Positions 1 to 8,559 of a stretch of 9,718 nt of DNA are shown here, one piece after another. Each line of letters starts with the position of its first letter. The stretch's first letter is position 1. The notes beneath the pieces are model-generated. The model was given only the letters and a program-made list of their open reading frames with translations. It was not told the origin of the DNA and ran no database searches. This stretch comes from Anaerolinea sp. GTDB lineage: Bacteria > Chloroflexota > Anaerolineae > Anaerolineales > Villigracilaceae. The stretch lies in contig DYNS01000087.1 of the NCBI GenBank assembly GCA_020720965.1, positions 1 through 9,718 of the forward strand, read 5' to 3'. Position numbers and translations under genes: made by a program.

Positions 1-615
1 GAAGCCGAGGGGTACCCGGGCGGTTCGACTGCCGGGTCGAGCATCAACCTGCGGATCATCGTTCCGAACGGCTGGTCCGACTGGCAAGCCGCCATCGAAG
101 TGGTAGCAGCCGCCGGTAAAGAAATCGGCATCGACATCACCACCAACTACCCGGAATGGTCCGTGTACCAAACCGTCGTCACCAAGTCTGACGCGCCCCT
201 CCCCGAAGGCTACGACATCTTCATGATGTGGTCTGACGGCGCTGGTCCCACCCAACCCTGGGGACGCATTCGCAAGATGATGAGCTCGGAATTCATTGGC
301 ATGGCAAGCAACTGGAACGGCAACTGGGGTCAGTACGCCAACCCCGCAGCGGATGCCCTCATCGCCTCCATCCCCGCCGAAACCGACCCCGCCAAACTGA
401 ACGAAATCTACACCGAACTGGTCAAAATCTACCTGACCGATGTTCCCTCCTTCACCCTCATGTATCGCCCGCAGTCCTTCCACACCGTCAACGAAAGCGT
501 GTGGACGAACTTCCCCCACGATGGTGACGGCACCAACCCGCCCGTTCCGCCATTGGATTTGACCGATGGCTGGAGCATTGCAGGTCTCTATAACCTGACT
601 CTGGTCAACCCGTAA
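1..615 (+). CDS. ABC transporter solute-binding protein, family 5 (Opp/Dpp type), probable oligosaccharide binder, C-terminal part
   Basis: The reading frame is open from the first base and ends with TAA at 613-615, leaving 204 residues. Family 5 binding proteins are usually 530-650 residues, so about the last third is present and the signal peptide lies outside the window. The protein would sit outside the membrane and hand ligand to the permeases encoded just downstream. Visible family features are the SDWQAAIEVVAAAGKEIGI segment near residue 26, which matches the GW-x-DW helix common in this family. The ending LTDGWSIAGLYNLTLVNP resembles, as I recall, the C-termini of the cellobiose, mannan and xylan oligosaccharide binders of Thermotoga and Pyrococcus. 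The fragment is rich in Trp and Tyr, which often stack on sugars. The sugar preference is inferred from this and from the adjacent glycosidases. A peptide ligand cannot be excluded from this fragment alone. Confidence 0.85.
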   Translation, partial: EAEGYPGGSTAGSSINLRIIVPNGWSDWQAAIEVVAAAGKEIGIDITTNYPEWSVYQTVVTKSDAPLPEGYDIFMMWSDGAGPTQPWGRIRKMMSSEFIGMASNWNGNWGQYANPAADALIASIPAETDPAKLNEIYTELVKIYLTDVPSFTLMYRPQSFHTVNESVWTNFPHDGDGTNPPVPPLDLTDGWSIAGLYNLTLVNP

Positions 616-632
616 CCGACTGAGATTTTCAA

Positions 633-668
633 AACAGCCATGTTCCACCCGTGTGGGGCATGGCTGTT
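633..668 (+). terminator. Intergenic hairpin between binding-protein and permease genes (attenuator or mRNA-stabilising stem)
   Basis: Bases 633-642 (AACAGCCATG) are perfectly complementary to 659-668. The pairing continues inward through two G-U pairs and four more Watson-Crick pairs to a 4-base loop at 649-652, giving about 16 paired positions. The following bases are only weakly T-rich (CTTATAAAT), so it is not a textbook strong intrinsic terminator. It begins 17 bases after the stop codon of the binding-protein gene. Such stems after binding-protein genes commonly allow partial read-through or protect the upstream mRNA 3' end, so that the binding protein is made in excess over the membrane parts. 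That role is inferred here. Confidence 0.6.
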
Positions 669-702
669 CTTATAAATAAAACGGGCAAGGGTCGTTGCCT
701 AA

Positions 703-708
703 AGGAGG
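703..708 (+). promoter_or_regulatory. Strong ribosome binding site deciding a TTG start
   Basis: AGGAGG, inside AAAGGAGGTG at 701-710, is close to a perfect anti-16S match. It ends six bases before TTG at 715-717. No ATG or GTG lies at a suitable distance, and the protein from this TTG begins with a typical short cytoplasmic leader before the first membrane segment. This fixes the start of the first permease gene. Confidence 0.85.
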
Positions 709-714
709 TGTGTT

Positions 715-1719
715 TTGAAAGGGTACCTGAGATATTTTCTCAATAAATTAGGTTGGTTTGCCATTACTTTTGTGTTTGCCTTCCTGCTCAACTTCATCCT
801 GCCCCGCCTCATGCCCGGCGACCCGGTCGCCGCCATTGTGGCAAGGTTCGCCCAGGGCATGAGCAACTCCACCGGGGTACAGGCAATTTACGAACAATAT
901 GTGGAACTGTTCGGCACCAACAAACCCATGTGGGAGCAATTCGTCATTTACCTGCAAAACGTAGCAAAAGGCGATTTCGGCTTCTCCTTTAGTCAATACC
1001 CCCGCACCGTAGCGGATGTCCTCAAGGCTTCGCTCTGGTGGACTATCGCCCTGCAATTCCCCGCCATCATCGTAGGCTGGCTCATCGGCAACACGCTGGG
1101 AGCGCTGGCAGCCTACCTGAAGGGCGGCTTCGACAAAGTCCTCATGCCCCTCAGCATCTTCGTCAGCAACTTTCCGCCCTTTGGCATGGCGGTCATCTTC
1201 ATGGTCGTCTTCGGGGTCAATCTCAAATGGTTTCCCACCTCCGGCGGCTACGGGTTCGACCTGATTCCCAGCTTCAGTTGGCAATTCATTCAATCCGTCA
1301 TCATTCACTACCAGATGCCCTTCTGGTCCATCGTCATCATCGCCATCGGCGGGCAAGCCATTGGAATGCGCTCCATGGCCATTTACGAACTCAACGCCGA
1401 CTATGTAAAGTACAGCCGCTTTATGGGTATCAAAGACAGCAAAATTGTCGGCTACGTTTTCCGCAACGCCATGCTGCCCCAAATTACCGGCTTGGCGCTT
1501 TCCATCGGCACCATGGTCGGCGGCGCTCTGGTGGCAGAAATTGTCTTTAGTTACCCTGGGCTTGGCACAACCCTCCTCCGAGCCGTCCTGGGGCAAGATT
1601 ACCCGCTCATCTCCGCCTCCACCCTCATCATCACCGTGATGGTACTCTTTGCAAACTTTATCATCGAAATTTTATACGGCTTCATCGACCCGCGCATCAA
1701 AGCCGTGCAAGCCGACTAA
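715..1719 (+). CDS. ABC transporter permease, DppB/OppB type
   Basis: This 334-residue inner-membrane protein is one of the two channel subunits of the importer. The length is typical of DppB-like permeases. The N-terminus has one membrane segment (about 12-30) followed by the RLMPGDPV motif (31-38), the family hallmark after the first helix. A predicted external loop of about 70 residues leads to the core helices (about 107-131, 142-167, 203-222, 255-278 and 300-324). The EAA-type coupling loop, which contacts the ATPase, is seen as YVKYSRFMGIKDSKIVGYVF (residues 230-249) followed by RNAMLPQ. The later FSYPGLG (278-284) and the terminal YGFIDPRIK (321-329) are also standard for the family. 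It starts at TTG behind a strong AGGAGG. The next permease gene begins 13 bases after its stop, so the two are surely co-transcribed. The substrate is inferred from neighbours to be an oligosaccharide. Family assignment is secure. Confidence 0.94.
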   Translation: MKGYLRYFLNKLGWFAITFVFAFLLNFILPRLMPGDPVAAIVARFAQGMSNSTGVQAIYEQYVELFGTNKPMWEQFVIYLQNVAKGDFGFSFSQYPRTVADVLKASLWWTIALQFPAIIVGWLIGNTLGALAAYLKGGFDKVLMPLSIFVSNFPPFGMAVIFMVVFGVNLKWFPTSGGYGFDLIPSFSWQFIQSVIIHYQMPFWSIVIIAIGGQAIGMRSMAIYELNADYVKYSRFMGIKDSKIVGYVFRNAMLPQITGLALSIGTMVGGALVAEIVFSYPGLGTTLLRAVLGQDYPLISASTLIITVMVLFANFIIEILYGFIDPRIKAVQAD

Positions 1720-1732
1720 TGGAGAGGCAGAC

Positions 1733-2983
1733 ATGAAACATATCATCCAACAGGTTTTTCACTCTGGTAAGTTTGTCTTCGGCTTTTCCATCTTCGCCAC
1801 CATTCTCCTCATCGTCATCTTCTACCCCCTCTTCGTCCCAGACCCACCCCTTACCATTTTGGGTCAGGGAACCTTCTTTCCGCCCGGAATTTACGTCAGC
1901 GTCTACGACAGCCTCAGCGCCACCTCCTACACCCTCAACCTGGATGAAGCCGCCGCCAAACGCATTGCCAGCAAACTAAGCCAGGAAGACCGCCAGGCGG
2001 TAAAAGAATGGCTTATCGCCGCCGGAATACCGGAAGCGGAAATTGACCCCGCCAATACCGAACAACTGCTAGACCAGTGGTTCGCCAACTACGACTCAAA
2101 AAAGAACGTCCCCGGCATGACGAATGCCAAACGCAACTACTACATCCGCCTCAACAACGCCCTCAAAGGCTTGCTCTCCCCCGATGCCGCAACCGTCTCG
2201 CAGACCAACCCCCAAACCGGCGAGATGGAACAAATTGACACCATCAACCAAACCGACTACGTCAACGTGAGCGAAGTCGCCAACCTGCGCCTGCTCCCCC
2301 TCGGAACCGACAACTTCGGACGAGACATCCTCACCGAGCTGATTGCTGCCACCCGCGTCTCCTTGCAAATTGGCTTCGTCGCAGGCATCATCGCCACCCT
2401 CATTGGGCTTACCCTGGGCTTGCTGGCGGGCTACGTTGGCGGAGTGGTGGATGATGCCATCATGTTCGTCACCAACCTCTTCACCGTCATCCCCACCTTC
2501 GTCCTGCTCATCCTCATCTCCTTCAGCATCGGGCAAGAACAGCGCGGCGCTTTCACCATCGCCGTTGTCATTGGGCTCACCTCCTGGGTCTGGACGGCGC
2601 GGGCAGTTCGCTCTCAGGTCATCTCCCTCCGCAACCGTGACCATGTGAATCTCTCCAAACTCTCCGGGCACTCCATCGTCCACATCATCCTCAGCGACAT
2701 CCTGCCCTACATCGCCTCCTACGTCATCATGGCGCTCATCCTGCAAATCTCCTCCGGCATCCTGGCTGAAGCCGGGCTATCCATCCTGGGGCTGGGACCA
2801 CGCACCACCGAAGTCCCCACCCTGGGGCTGATGATTAACTGGGCAATGATTTACCAGGCGCACATTTTGGGCAACTGGTGGGCATACATGCCCGTCCTCG
2901 TCACCATCGCCCTCATCACCTTCTCCATGAACCTGATGAATACCGGCATGGACCAGGTCTTTAACCCCGCCCTGCGAGACTAG
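1733..2983 (+). CDS. ABC transporter permease, DppC/OppC type, with a long external insertion
   Basis: This is the second channel subunit, 416 residues against roughly 290-320 for ordinary DppC proteins. ATG at 1733 is chosen because GGAGAGG (1721-1727) precedes it and because MKHIIQQVFHSGKFVFG is a normal cytoplasmic leader. A longer in-frame start at 1649 would overlap the preceding gene by 71 bases and add a non-membrane, unlikely leader. One membrane helix covers about 16-36. The conserved LGTDNFGRDIL motif sits at 190-200, whereas in ordinary family members it lies near residue 80. The stretch between is therefore about 110 residues longer than usual and is predicted to lie outside the cell. 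The remaining core helices follow. A degenerate EAA loop (LSKLSGHSIVHIILSDILPY, 307-326) and AEAGLSILGLG (345-355) are present, with MNTGMDQVFNPALRD at the C-terminus. The gene is tightly packed between its partners. The permease call is secure. The role of the insertion is unknown. Confidence 0.93.
   Translation: MKHIIQQVFHSGKFVFGFSIFATILLIVIFYPLFVPDPPLTILGQGTFFPPGIYVSVYDSLSATSYTLNLDEAAAKRIASKLSQEDRQAVKEWLIAAGIPEAEIDPANTEQLLDQWFANYDSKKNVPGMTNAKRNYYIRLNNALKGLLSPDAATVSQTNPQTGEMEQIDTINQTDYVNVSEVANLRLLPLGTDNFGRDILTELIAATRVSLQIGFVAGIIATLIGLTLGLLAGYVGGVVDDAIMFVTNLFTVIPTFVLLILISFSIGQEQRGAFTIAVVIGLTSWVWTARAVRSQVISLRNRDHVNLSKLSGHSIVHIILSDILPYIASYVIMALILQISSGILAEAGLSILGLGPRTTEVPTLGLMINWAMIYQAHILGNWWAYMPVLVTIALITFSMNLMNTGMDQVFNPALRD
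1841..2290 (+). other. Segment encoding the external insertion in the DppC-like permease
   Basis: Codons 37-186 of the second permease lie between the first membrane helix and the conserved GTD-x-x-GRD motif. Only about 40 residues are expected here in ordinary DppC proteins. The encoded segment has no hydrophobic membrane-length stretch. It contains a charged, probably helical part (about 71-120, beginning DEAAAKRIASKLSQEDR) and a polar Asn/Thr/Gln-rich part (about 155-182). I do not recognise a named domain. By topology it should face the outside, where the binding protein docks. The exact boundaries are approximate. Confidence 0.7.
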
Positions 2984-2992
2984 GAGAGCGAC

Positions 2993-4012
2993 ATGGCAAA
3001 CACAATGCTAGAAGTCAAAGAACTATCCACCAAGTACATCACCCGCTTCCGGGAGGATGTCTACGCCGTAGACCGGGTCTCCCTCGCCGTCAAAGAAGGG
3101 CGCTCTCTCGGCATCGCCGGAGAATCCGGCTGCGGAAAATCCACCCTGGCGCTCAGCCTCATGGGCTACTACTTCCCACCTCTCCACTACACCAGCGGAG
3201 AAATCATCATCAACGGCAAAAACATCTCCGGCATGAAGCCGGACGATGTTCGCAAATCCATCCTCGGCAGAGAAATCGCCTACATCCCACAAGCGGCGAT
3301 GAACGCCCTCAACCCGACTCGCAAAATCATCCACTTCATCGAAGATGTCATCATGGAACACGAAGTGTATGCCACCAAAAAAGACATTTACGAACGCGCC
3401 AAAAAACTGTTTGAAACCCTGGGCTTACCCGCCGAAGTGCTGCAAAAATACCCGGTAGAACTCTCCGGCGGCATGAAACAGCGCACCGTCATCGCCATAT
3501 CGGTCTTACTCCTCCCCAAAGTCCTCATCGCAGACGAACCCTCCTCCGCCCTGGATGTGACCTCCCAAAAAATGGTCATCAAAATGCTCAGGCATCTCAT
3601 GGAAGCCGGGATGATTAGCTCGATGATTTTCATCACCCACGAGCTGCCCCTGCTCTACAACGTGGTGGACGACATCATGGTCATGTACGCCGGGCAAATT
3701 GTGGAAACCGGTGCTTCCCGCGAGATGGTCTTCGACCCCATTCACCCCTACTCCAAAGGACTCATGGGCTCCATCATCGTCCCGGAGCAAGGCTTGCGTG
3801 ATGTAAAACTCACCGCCATCCCCGGCGTGCCGCCCAACTTAAAGAAGCCCCCAGCCGGTTGCCGCTTCGCAGAACGTTGCCGATTCGTCCGCCCGGAATG
3901 CCTCGTCACCAACGTCTCCCTGCGCCAAGCCGGAGACGGACGCGCCTACCGCTGCATTCTACCCGAAGCCGAACTGAGAGAAGCCTACGCCCGCGAGGAG
4001 CACAAGAAATGA
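2993..4012 (+). CDS. ABC transporter ATP-binding protein, DppD/OppD type
   Basis: This 339-residue cytoplasmic ATPase powers the importer together with the next gene product. All motifs are intact: Walker A GESGCGKST (43-51), Q-loop Gln100, signature LSGGMKQR (157-164), Walker B VLIADEPSSALD (177-188) with catalytic Glu182, and switch His216. The C-terminal oligopeptide-transporter extension is present. It begins near the HPYSKGL at 251-257 and carries four cysteines (Cys290, 296, 303, 321) in the pattern C-x5-C-x6-C-x17-C, which is typical of DppD/OppD. In some relatives these bind an iron-sulfur cluster; whether that applies here is untested. ATG is preceded by GGAGAG overlapping the stop of the permease gene, nine bases away. 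The gene ends in an ATGA overlap with the next one, which suggests translational coupling. Peptide specificity should not be inferred from the family name. Confidence 0.95.
   Translation: MANTMLEVKELSTKYITRFREDVYAVDRVSLAVKEGRSLGIAGESGCGKSTLALSLMGYYFPPLHYTSGEIIINGKNISGMKPDDVRKSILGREIAYIPQAAMNALNPTRKIIHFIEDVIMEHEVYATKKDIYERAKKLFETLGLPAEVLQKYPVELSGGMKQRTVIAISVLLLPKVLIADEPSSALDVTSQKMVIKMLRHLMEAGMISSMIFITHELPLLYNVVDDIMVMYAGQIVETGASREMVFDPIHPYSKGLMGSIIVPEQGLRDVKLTAIPGVPPNLKKPPAGCRFAERCRFVRPECLVTNVSLRQAGDGRAYRCILPEAELREAYAREEHKK
4009..4012 (+). other. ATGA start/stop overlap of the two ATPase genes
   Basis: ATG (4009-4011) of the second ATPase gene overlaps TGA (4010-4012) of the first. A purine-rich stretch (GCGAGGAG, 3993-4000) lies eight bases upstream within the first gene and can serve as the ribosome binding site. 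This arrangement favours coupled, near-equal synthesis of the two halves of an ATPase heterodimer. Confidence 0.85.
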
Positions 4013-4821
4013 CCACCCTTACCCAACCCTTACTCAGCGCCAGGGGCGTTACCAAAGTCTTTGGCTTTGGTCGCCAAAAAAACACAGCAGTAGACAACGT
4101 AGACCTCGACCTGTACGAGGGCGAAGTCATCTCCATTGTCGGAGAATCTGGCAGCGGCAAAACCACCATCTCCAAAATTCTGCTGGGGCTGCTCACCGAA
4201 ACATCCGGCGAGATTTACTTTCAGGGCGCAAAGCGAGACATCCGCTCCCATGCCAAAAAGCAGGAATACTGGAAAAACATTCAAGCCATTTTCCAAGACC
4301 CGTTTTCTTCCTACAACATCTTCAACAAAATAGATTCCGTCCTGCTGGATTGTATTAACATGCGCGGCGGACGCAGCCTGCCCCGCGAAAAGAAAGTGGA
4401 GATGATGTCGGAAGCCTGTAGTTTCGTCAACCTCAAGTTTGAAGAACTCACCAACAAATACCCCTTTGAACTTTCTGGCGGGCAAATGCAACGCCTGATG
4501 ATTGCCCGCATCTTCCTCCTCAAACCCAAAATCCTGCTCGCAGACGAACCCACCTCCATGATAGATGCCTGCTCCCGCGCCACCATCCTGGACGAACTGA
4601 TGCACCTGCGCCGCGAAATTGGCATGACCATCATCTTCATCACCCACGACATCGGCTTGGCGTACTACGTCTCGGACAAAGTGTACATTATGGAAAAAGG
4701 AAAATTTGTAGAAAGCGGCAGCGCCGACAGCGTCATCCTGCACCCCAAAGAACCCTACACCCGCCGCCTGCTCAACGATGTCCCCAAAATTTACGAGGAA
4801 TGGGACCTCACCACCGTATAA
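4009..4821 (+). CDS. ABC transporter ATP-binding protein, DppF/OppF type, short form
   Basis: This is the second cytoplasmic ATPase subunit, 270 residues. Walker A is GESGSGKTT (45-53), Q-loop Gln96, signature LSGGQMQR (155-162), Walker B ILLADEPTSMID (175-186) with Glu180, and switch His213. The nucleotide-binding machinery therefore looks fully functional. The protein stops soon after HPKEPYTRRLL (245-255). It lacks the cysteine-bearing C-terminal extension seen in its partner and in many OppF proteins of about 320 residues. The D-loop reads SMID instead of the usual SALD. I recall this variant from OppF-like proteins of thermophile sugar transporters, so it may mark that subfamily. The start at 4009 overlaps the previous stop. 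A longer in-frame start at 3859 would overlap the previous gene by about 150 bases and add an Arg/Pro-rich leader, so it is rejected. The beta-mannosidase gene follows 20 bases after the stop. Confidence 0.94.
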   Translation: MTTLTQPLLSARGVTKVFGFGRQKNTAVDNVDLDLYEGEVISIVGESGSGKTTISKILLGLLTETSGEIYFQGAKRDIRSHAKKQEYWKNIQAIFQDPFSSYNIFNKIDSVLLDCINMRGGRSLPREKKVEMMSEACSFVNLKFEELTNKYPFELSGGQMQRLMIARIFLLKPKILLADEPTSMIDACSRATILDELMHLRREIGMTIIFITHDIGLAYYVSDKVYIMEKGKFVESGSADSVILHPKEPYTRRLLNDVPKIYEEWDLTTV

Positions 4822-4841
4822 ACCCACACAAGGAAAAAACA

Positions 4842-7307
<2,466 letters not shown>

Positions 7308-7314
7308 GCGCCCC

Positions 7315-7318
7315 AAGG
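7315..7318 (+). promoter_or_regulatory. Weak ribosome binding site before a TTG start
   Basis: AAGG at 7315-7318 lies nine bases before TTG at 7328. An in-frame TAG at 7319-7321 rules out any start further upstream. The first in-frame ATG downstream is codon 29, which would remove most of the first membrane helix. TTG is therefore the only sensible start. The weak site plus TTG suggests low expression of the transporter relative to the flanking enzymes. Confidence 0.65.
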
Positions 7319-7327
7319 TAGTTTCTT

Positions 7328-8533
7328 TTGCAAACCATTTGGAACAAAATTACGCAATACCCCAAAATTGGGCTTGTCCTGCTGGCATACATCGCCTTCA
7401 TCGCCCTCGGAATGCCAGACGGTTTATTTGGCATTGCCCTGCCCTCCATCCGCCTCACCTTCGGCATTCCGCTGGACGCGGTGGGGATGCTGCTGGCAGC
7501 CAGCGTAGCCGGGTATATGACCTCCAGTTTTCTCAATGGACCCATCATCTCCCGTTTTGGGGTGGGAGCCACCCTGGCAGCCAGCTGCCTGCTGACGGGG
7601 CTGGCGCTCACCGGGTACACCCTCGTGCCAGAGTGGTGGATGATGGTTCTATTGGGCGTTGTTGCCGGGTTGGGCGCAGGCGCCATTGATGCCGGTCTAA
7701 ACACCTATGTCGCCGCCCACTTTGGAGAAGGGCTTATGCAGTGGCTTCACGCCAGTTACGGCATTGGCGTAACCATCGGACCCATCATTATGACAGTCGC
7801 CCTCACCGGCTTTCAATCCTGGCAGGCGGGCTACCGCGCAGTGGCGCTTTTTCAGGTCGCGCTCGCGCTTGGGTTCACCTTCACCCTCTCCATGTGGAGC
7901 CAAAACGATGCCGACCAAAGCCCGGACAGCGCCAAACGCCTCACCGACTACAACACCCCCCTGCGCGAAACCATTCAAAAGCCCCAGGTCTGGCTCAGCA
8001 TCCTGCTCTTCTTCCTCTACGTTGGCTCAGAAGTCTCGCTCGGCACCTGGACGTATAGCCTGCTGACCGAATCGCGCCACATTGAACCCGGTGCGGCAGG
8101 TTTATGGGCAGGCAGTTACTGGGCAACCTTCACCATCGGGCGCATTGTCGCCGGGCTATACGCCAAACGCTTTAGCATTCACCAAATGGTCATCGGCGGA
8201 GTCTCCGGCGCGGCACTGGGAACCCTCCTGCTGGTCTGGAATCCTCTGCCGCTGGCAAACCTGGCGGCAGTTGCCCTCATCGGCTTCTCCATTGCGCCCA
8301 TCTTCCCCGCCATGATGTCCGGCACAAGTCAACGGGTGGGTGAGCGCTTTGCAGCAAACACCATCGGGATGCAAATGGCGGCAACCGGCTTGGGAACTGC
8401 CCTTTTACCCAGTCTCTTCGGCATCCTCGCCCGCCAAATCTCGCTGGAAGTCGTCCCCCTCGGTCTCCTCCTTCTCTTCGCCACCCTGCTGGGCATCTAC
8501 CTGGTTGCCAGCCGCCCCGGCAAAAGAGCCTAA
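7328..8533 (+). CDS. MFS transporter, similar to the fucose:H+ symporter (FHS) group
   Basis: This is a 401-residue integral membrane protein with about 12 helices (roughly 14-34, 50-70, 80-98, 103-125, 140-160, 168-188, 220-242, 256-277, 284-304, 307-329, 342-365, 373-395) and a polar central loop (about 190-218), as in the major facilitator superfamily. The AGLGAGAIDAGLNTYVA segment in helix 4 (113-129) and YVGSEVSLGTW in helix 7 (231-241) resemble the FHS group as I remember it. Asp31 in GMPDG and Asp121 in GAIDAG fall where FucP has its two essential acidic residues, an alignment made by eye. The inter-helix motif GPIISRFGVG (71-80) is a degenerate MFS motif A. It lies between two glycosidase genes with 20- and 26-base gaps, so it is probably part of the operon. 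It may import a monosaccharide such as mannose or glucose by proton symport, or export surplus sugar. The exact substrate and direction cannot be read from the sequence. Confidence 0.85.
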   Translation: MQTIWNKITQYPKIGLVLLAYIAFIALGMPDGLFGIALPSIRLTFGIPLDAVGMLLAASVAGYMTSSFLNGPIISRFGVGATLAASCLLTGLALTGYTLVPEWWMMVLLGVVAGLGAGAIDAGLNTYVAAHFGEGLMQWLHASYGIGVTIGPIIMTVALTGFQSWQAGYRAVALFQVALALGFTFTLSMWSQNDADQSPDSAKRLTDYNTPLRETIQKPQVWLSILLFFLYVGSEVSLGTWTYSLLTESRHIEPGAAGLWAGSYWATFTIGRIVAGLYAKRFSIHQMVIGGVSGAALGTLLLVWNPLPLANLAAVALIGFSIAPIFPAMMSGTSQRVGERFAANTIGMQMAATGLGTALLPSLFGILARQISLEVVPLGLLLLFATLLGIYLVASRPGKRA

Positions 8534-8544
8534 ACCACCATCAA

Positions 8545-8549
8545 AAGGA
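8545..8549 (+). promoter_or_regulatory. Ribosome binding site of the GH3 gene
   Basis: AAGGA, within AAAAGGAAG at 8543-8551, lies ten bases before ATG at 8560-8562. It supports the chosen start, which gives the standard GH3 beginning (IQSLIAQMTLEEKAALCTG) without a signal peptide. Confidence 0.7.
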
Positions 8550-8559
8550 AGAATCTGCC

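Noticed and set aside
671..676. Possible -10 box TATAAA upstream of the first permease gene
   Set aside because: No acceptable -35 element lies 16-18 bases upstream; that region is the loop and right arm of the hairpin. The match is expected by chance in an AT-rich gap.
748..1596. Long open frame (282 codons) on the minus strand across the first permease gene
   Set aside because: It is antisense to a clear DppB-like gene. Its translation is rich in Asp, Glu, Gly and His with no recognisable motif, as expected from C-rich coding DNA read backwards.
3859..4011. Longer N-terminus for the second ATPase starting at 3859
   Set aside because: It would overlap the first ATPase gene by about 150 bases and add an Arg/Pro-rich leader not found in the family. 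ATG at 4009 gives a normal N-terminus.
1..4821. Annotation as a dipeptide or nickel transporter
   Set aside because: Subunit families match, but the binding-protein C-terminus, the short SMID-type second ATPase and the adjacent GH2 and GH3 genes favour a sugar substrate. Peptide transport remains only a weaker alternative.
4800..4841. Upstream ATG at 4800 for the beta-mannosidase
   Set aside because: It overlaps the ATPase gene end and lacks a good ribosome binding site. ATG 4842 has AAGGA seven bases upstream and gives a standard N-terminus.
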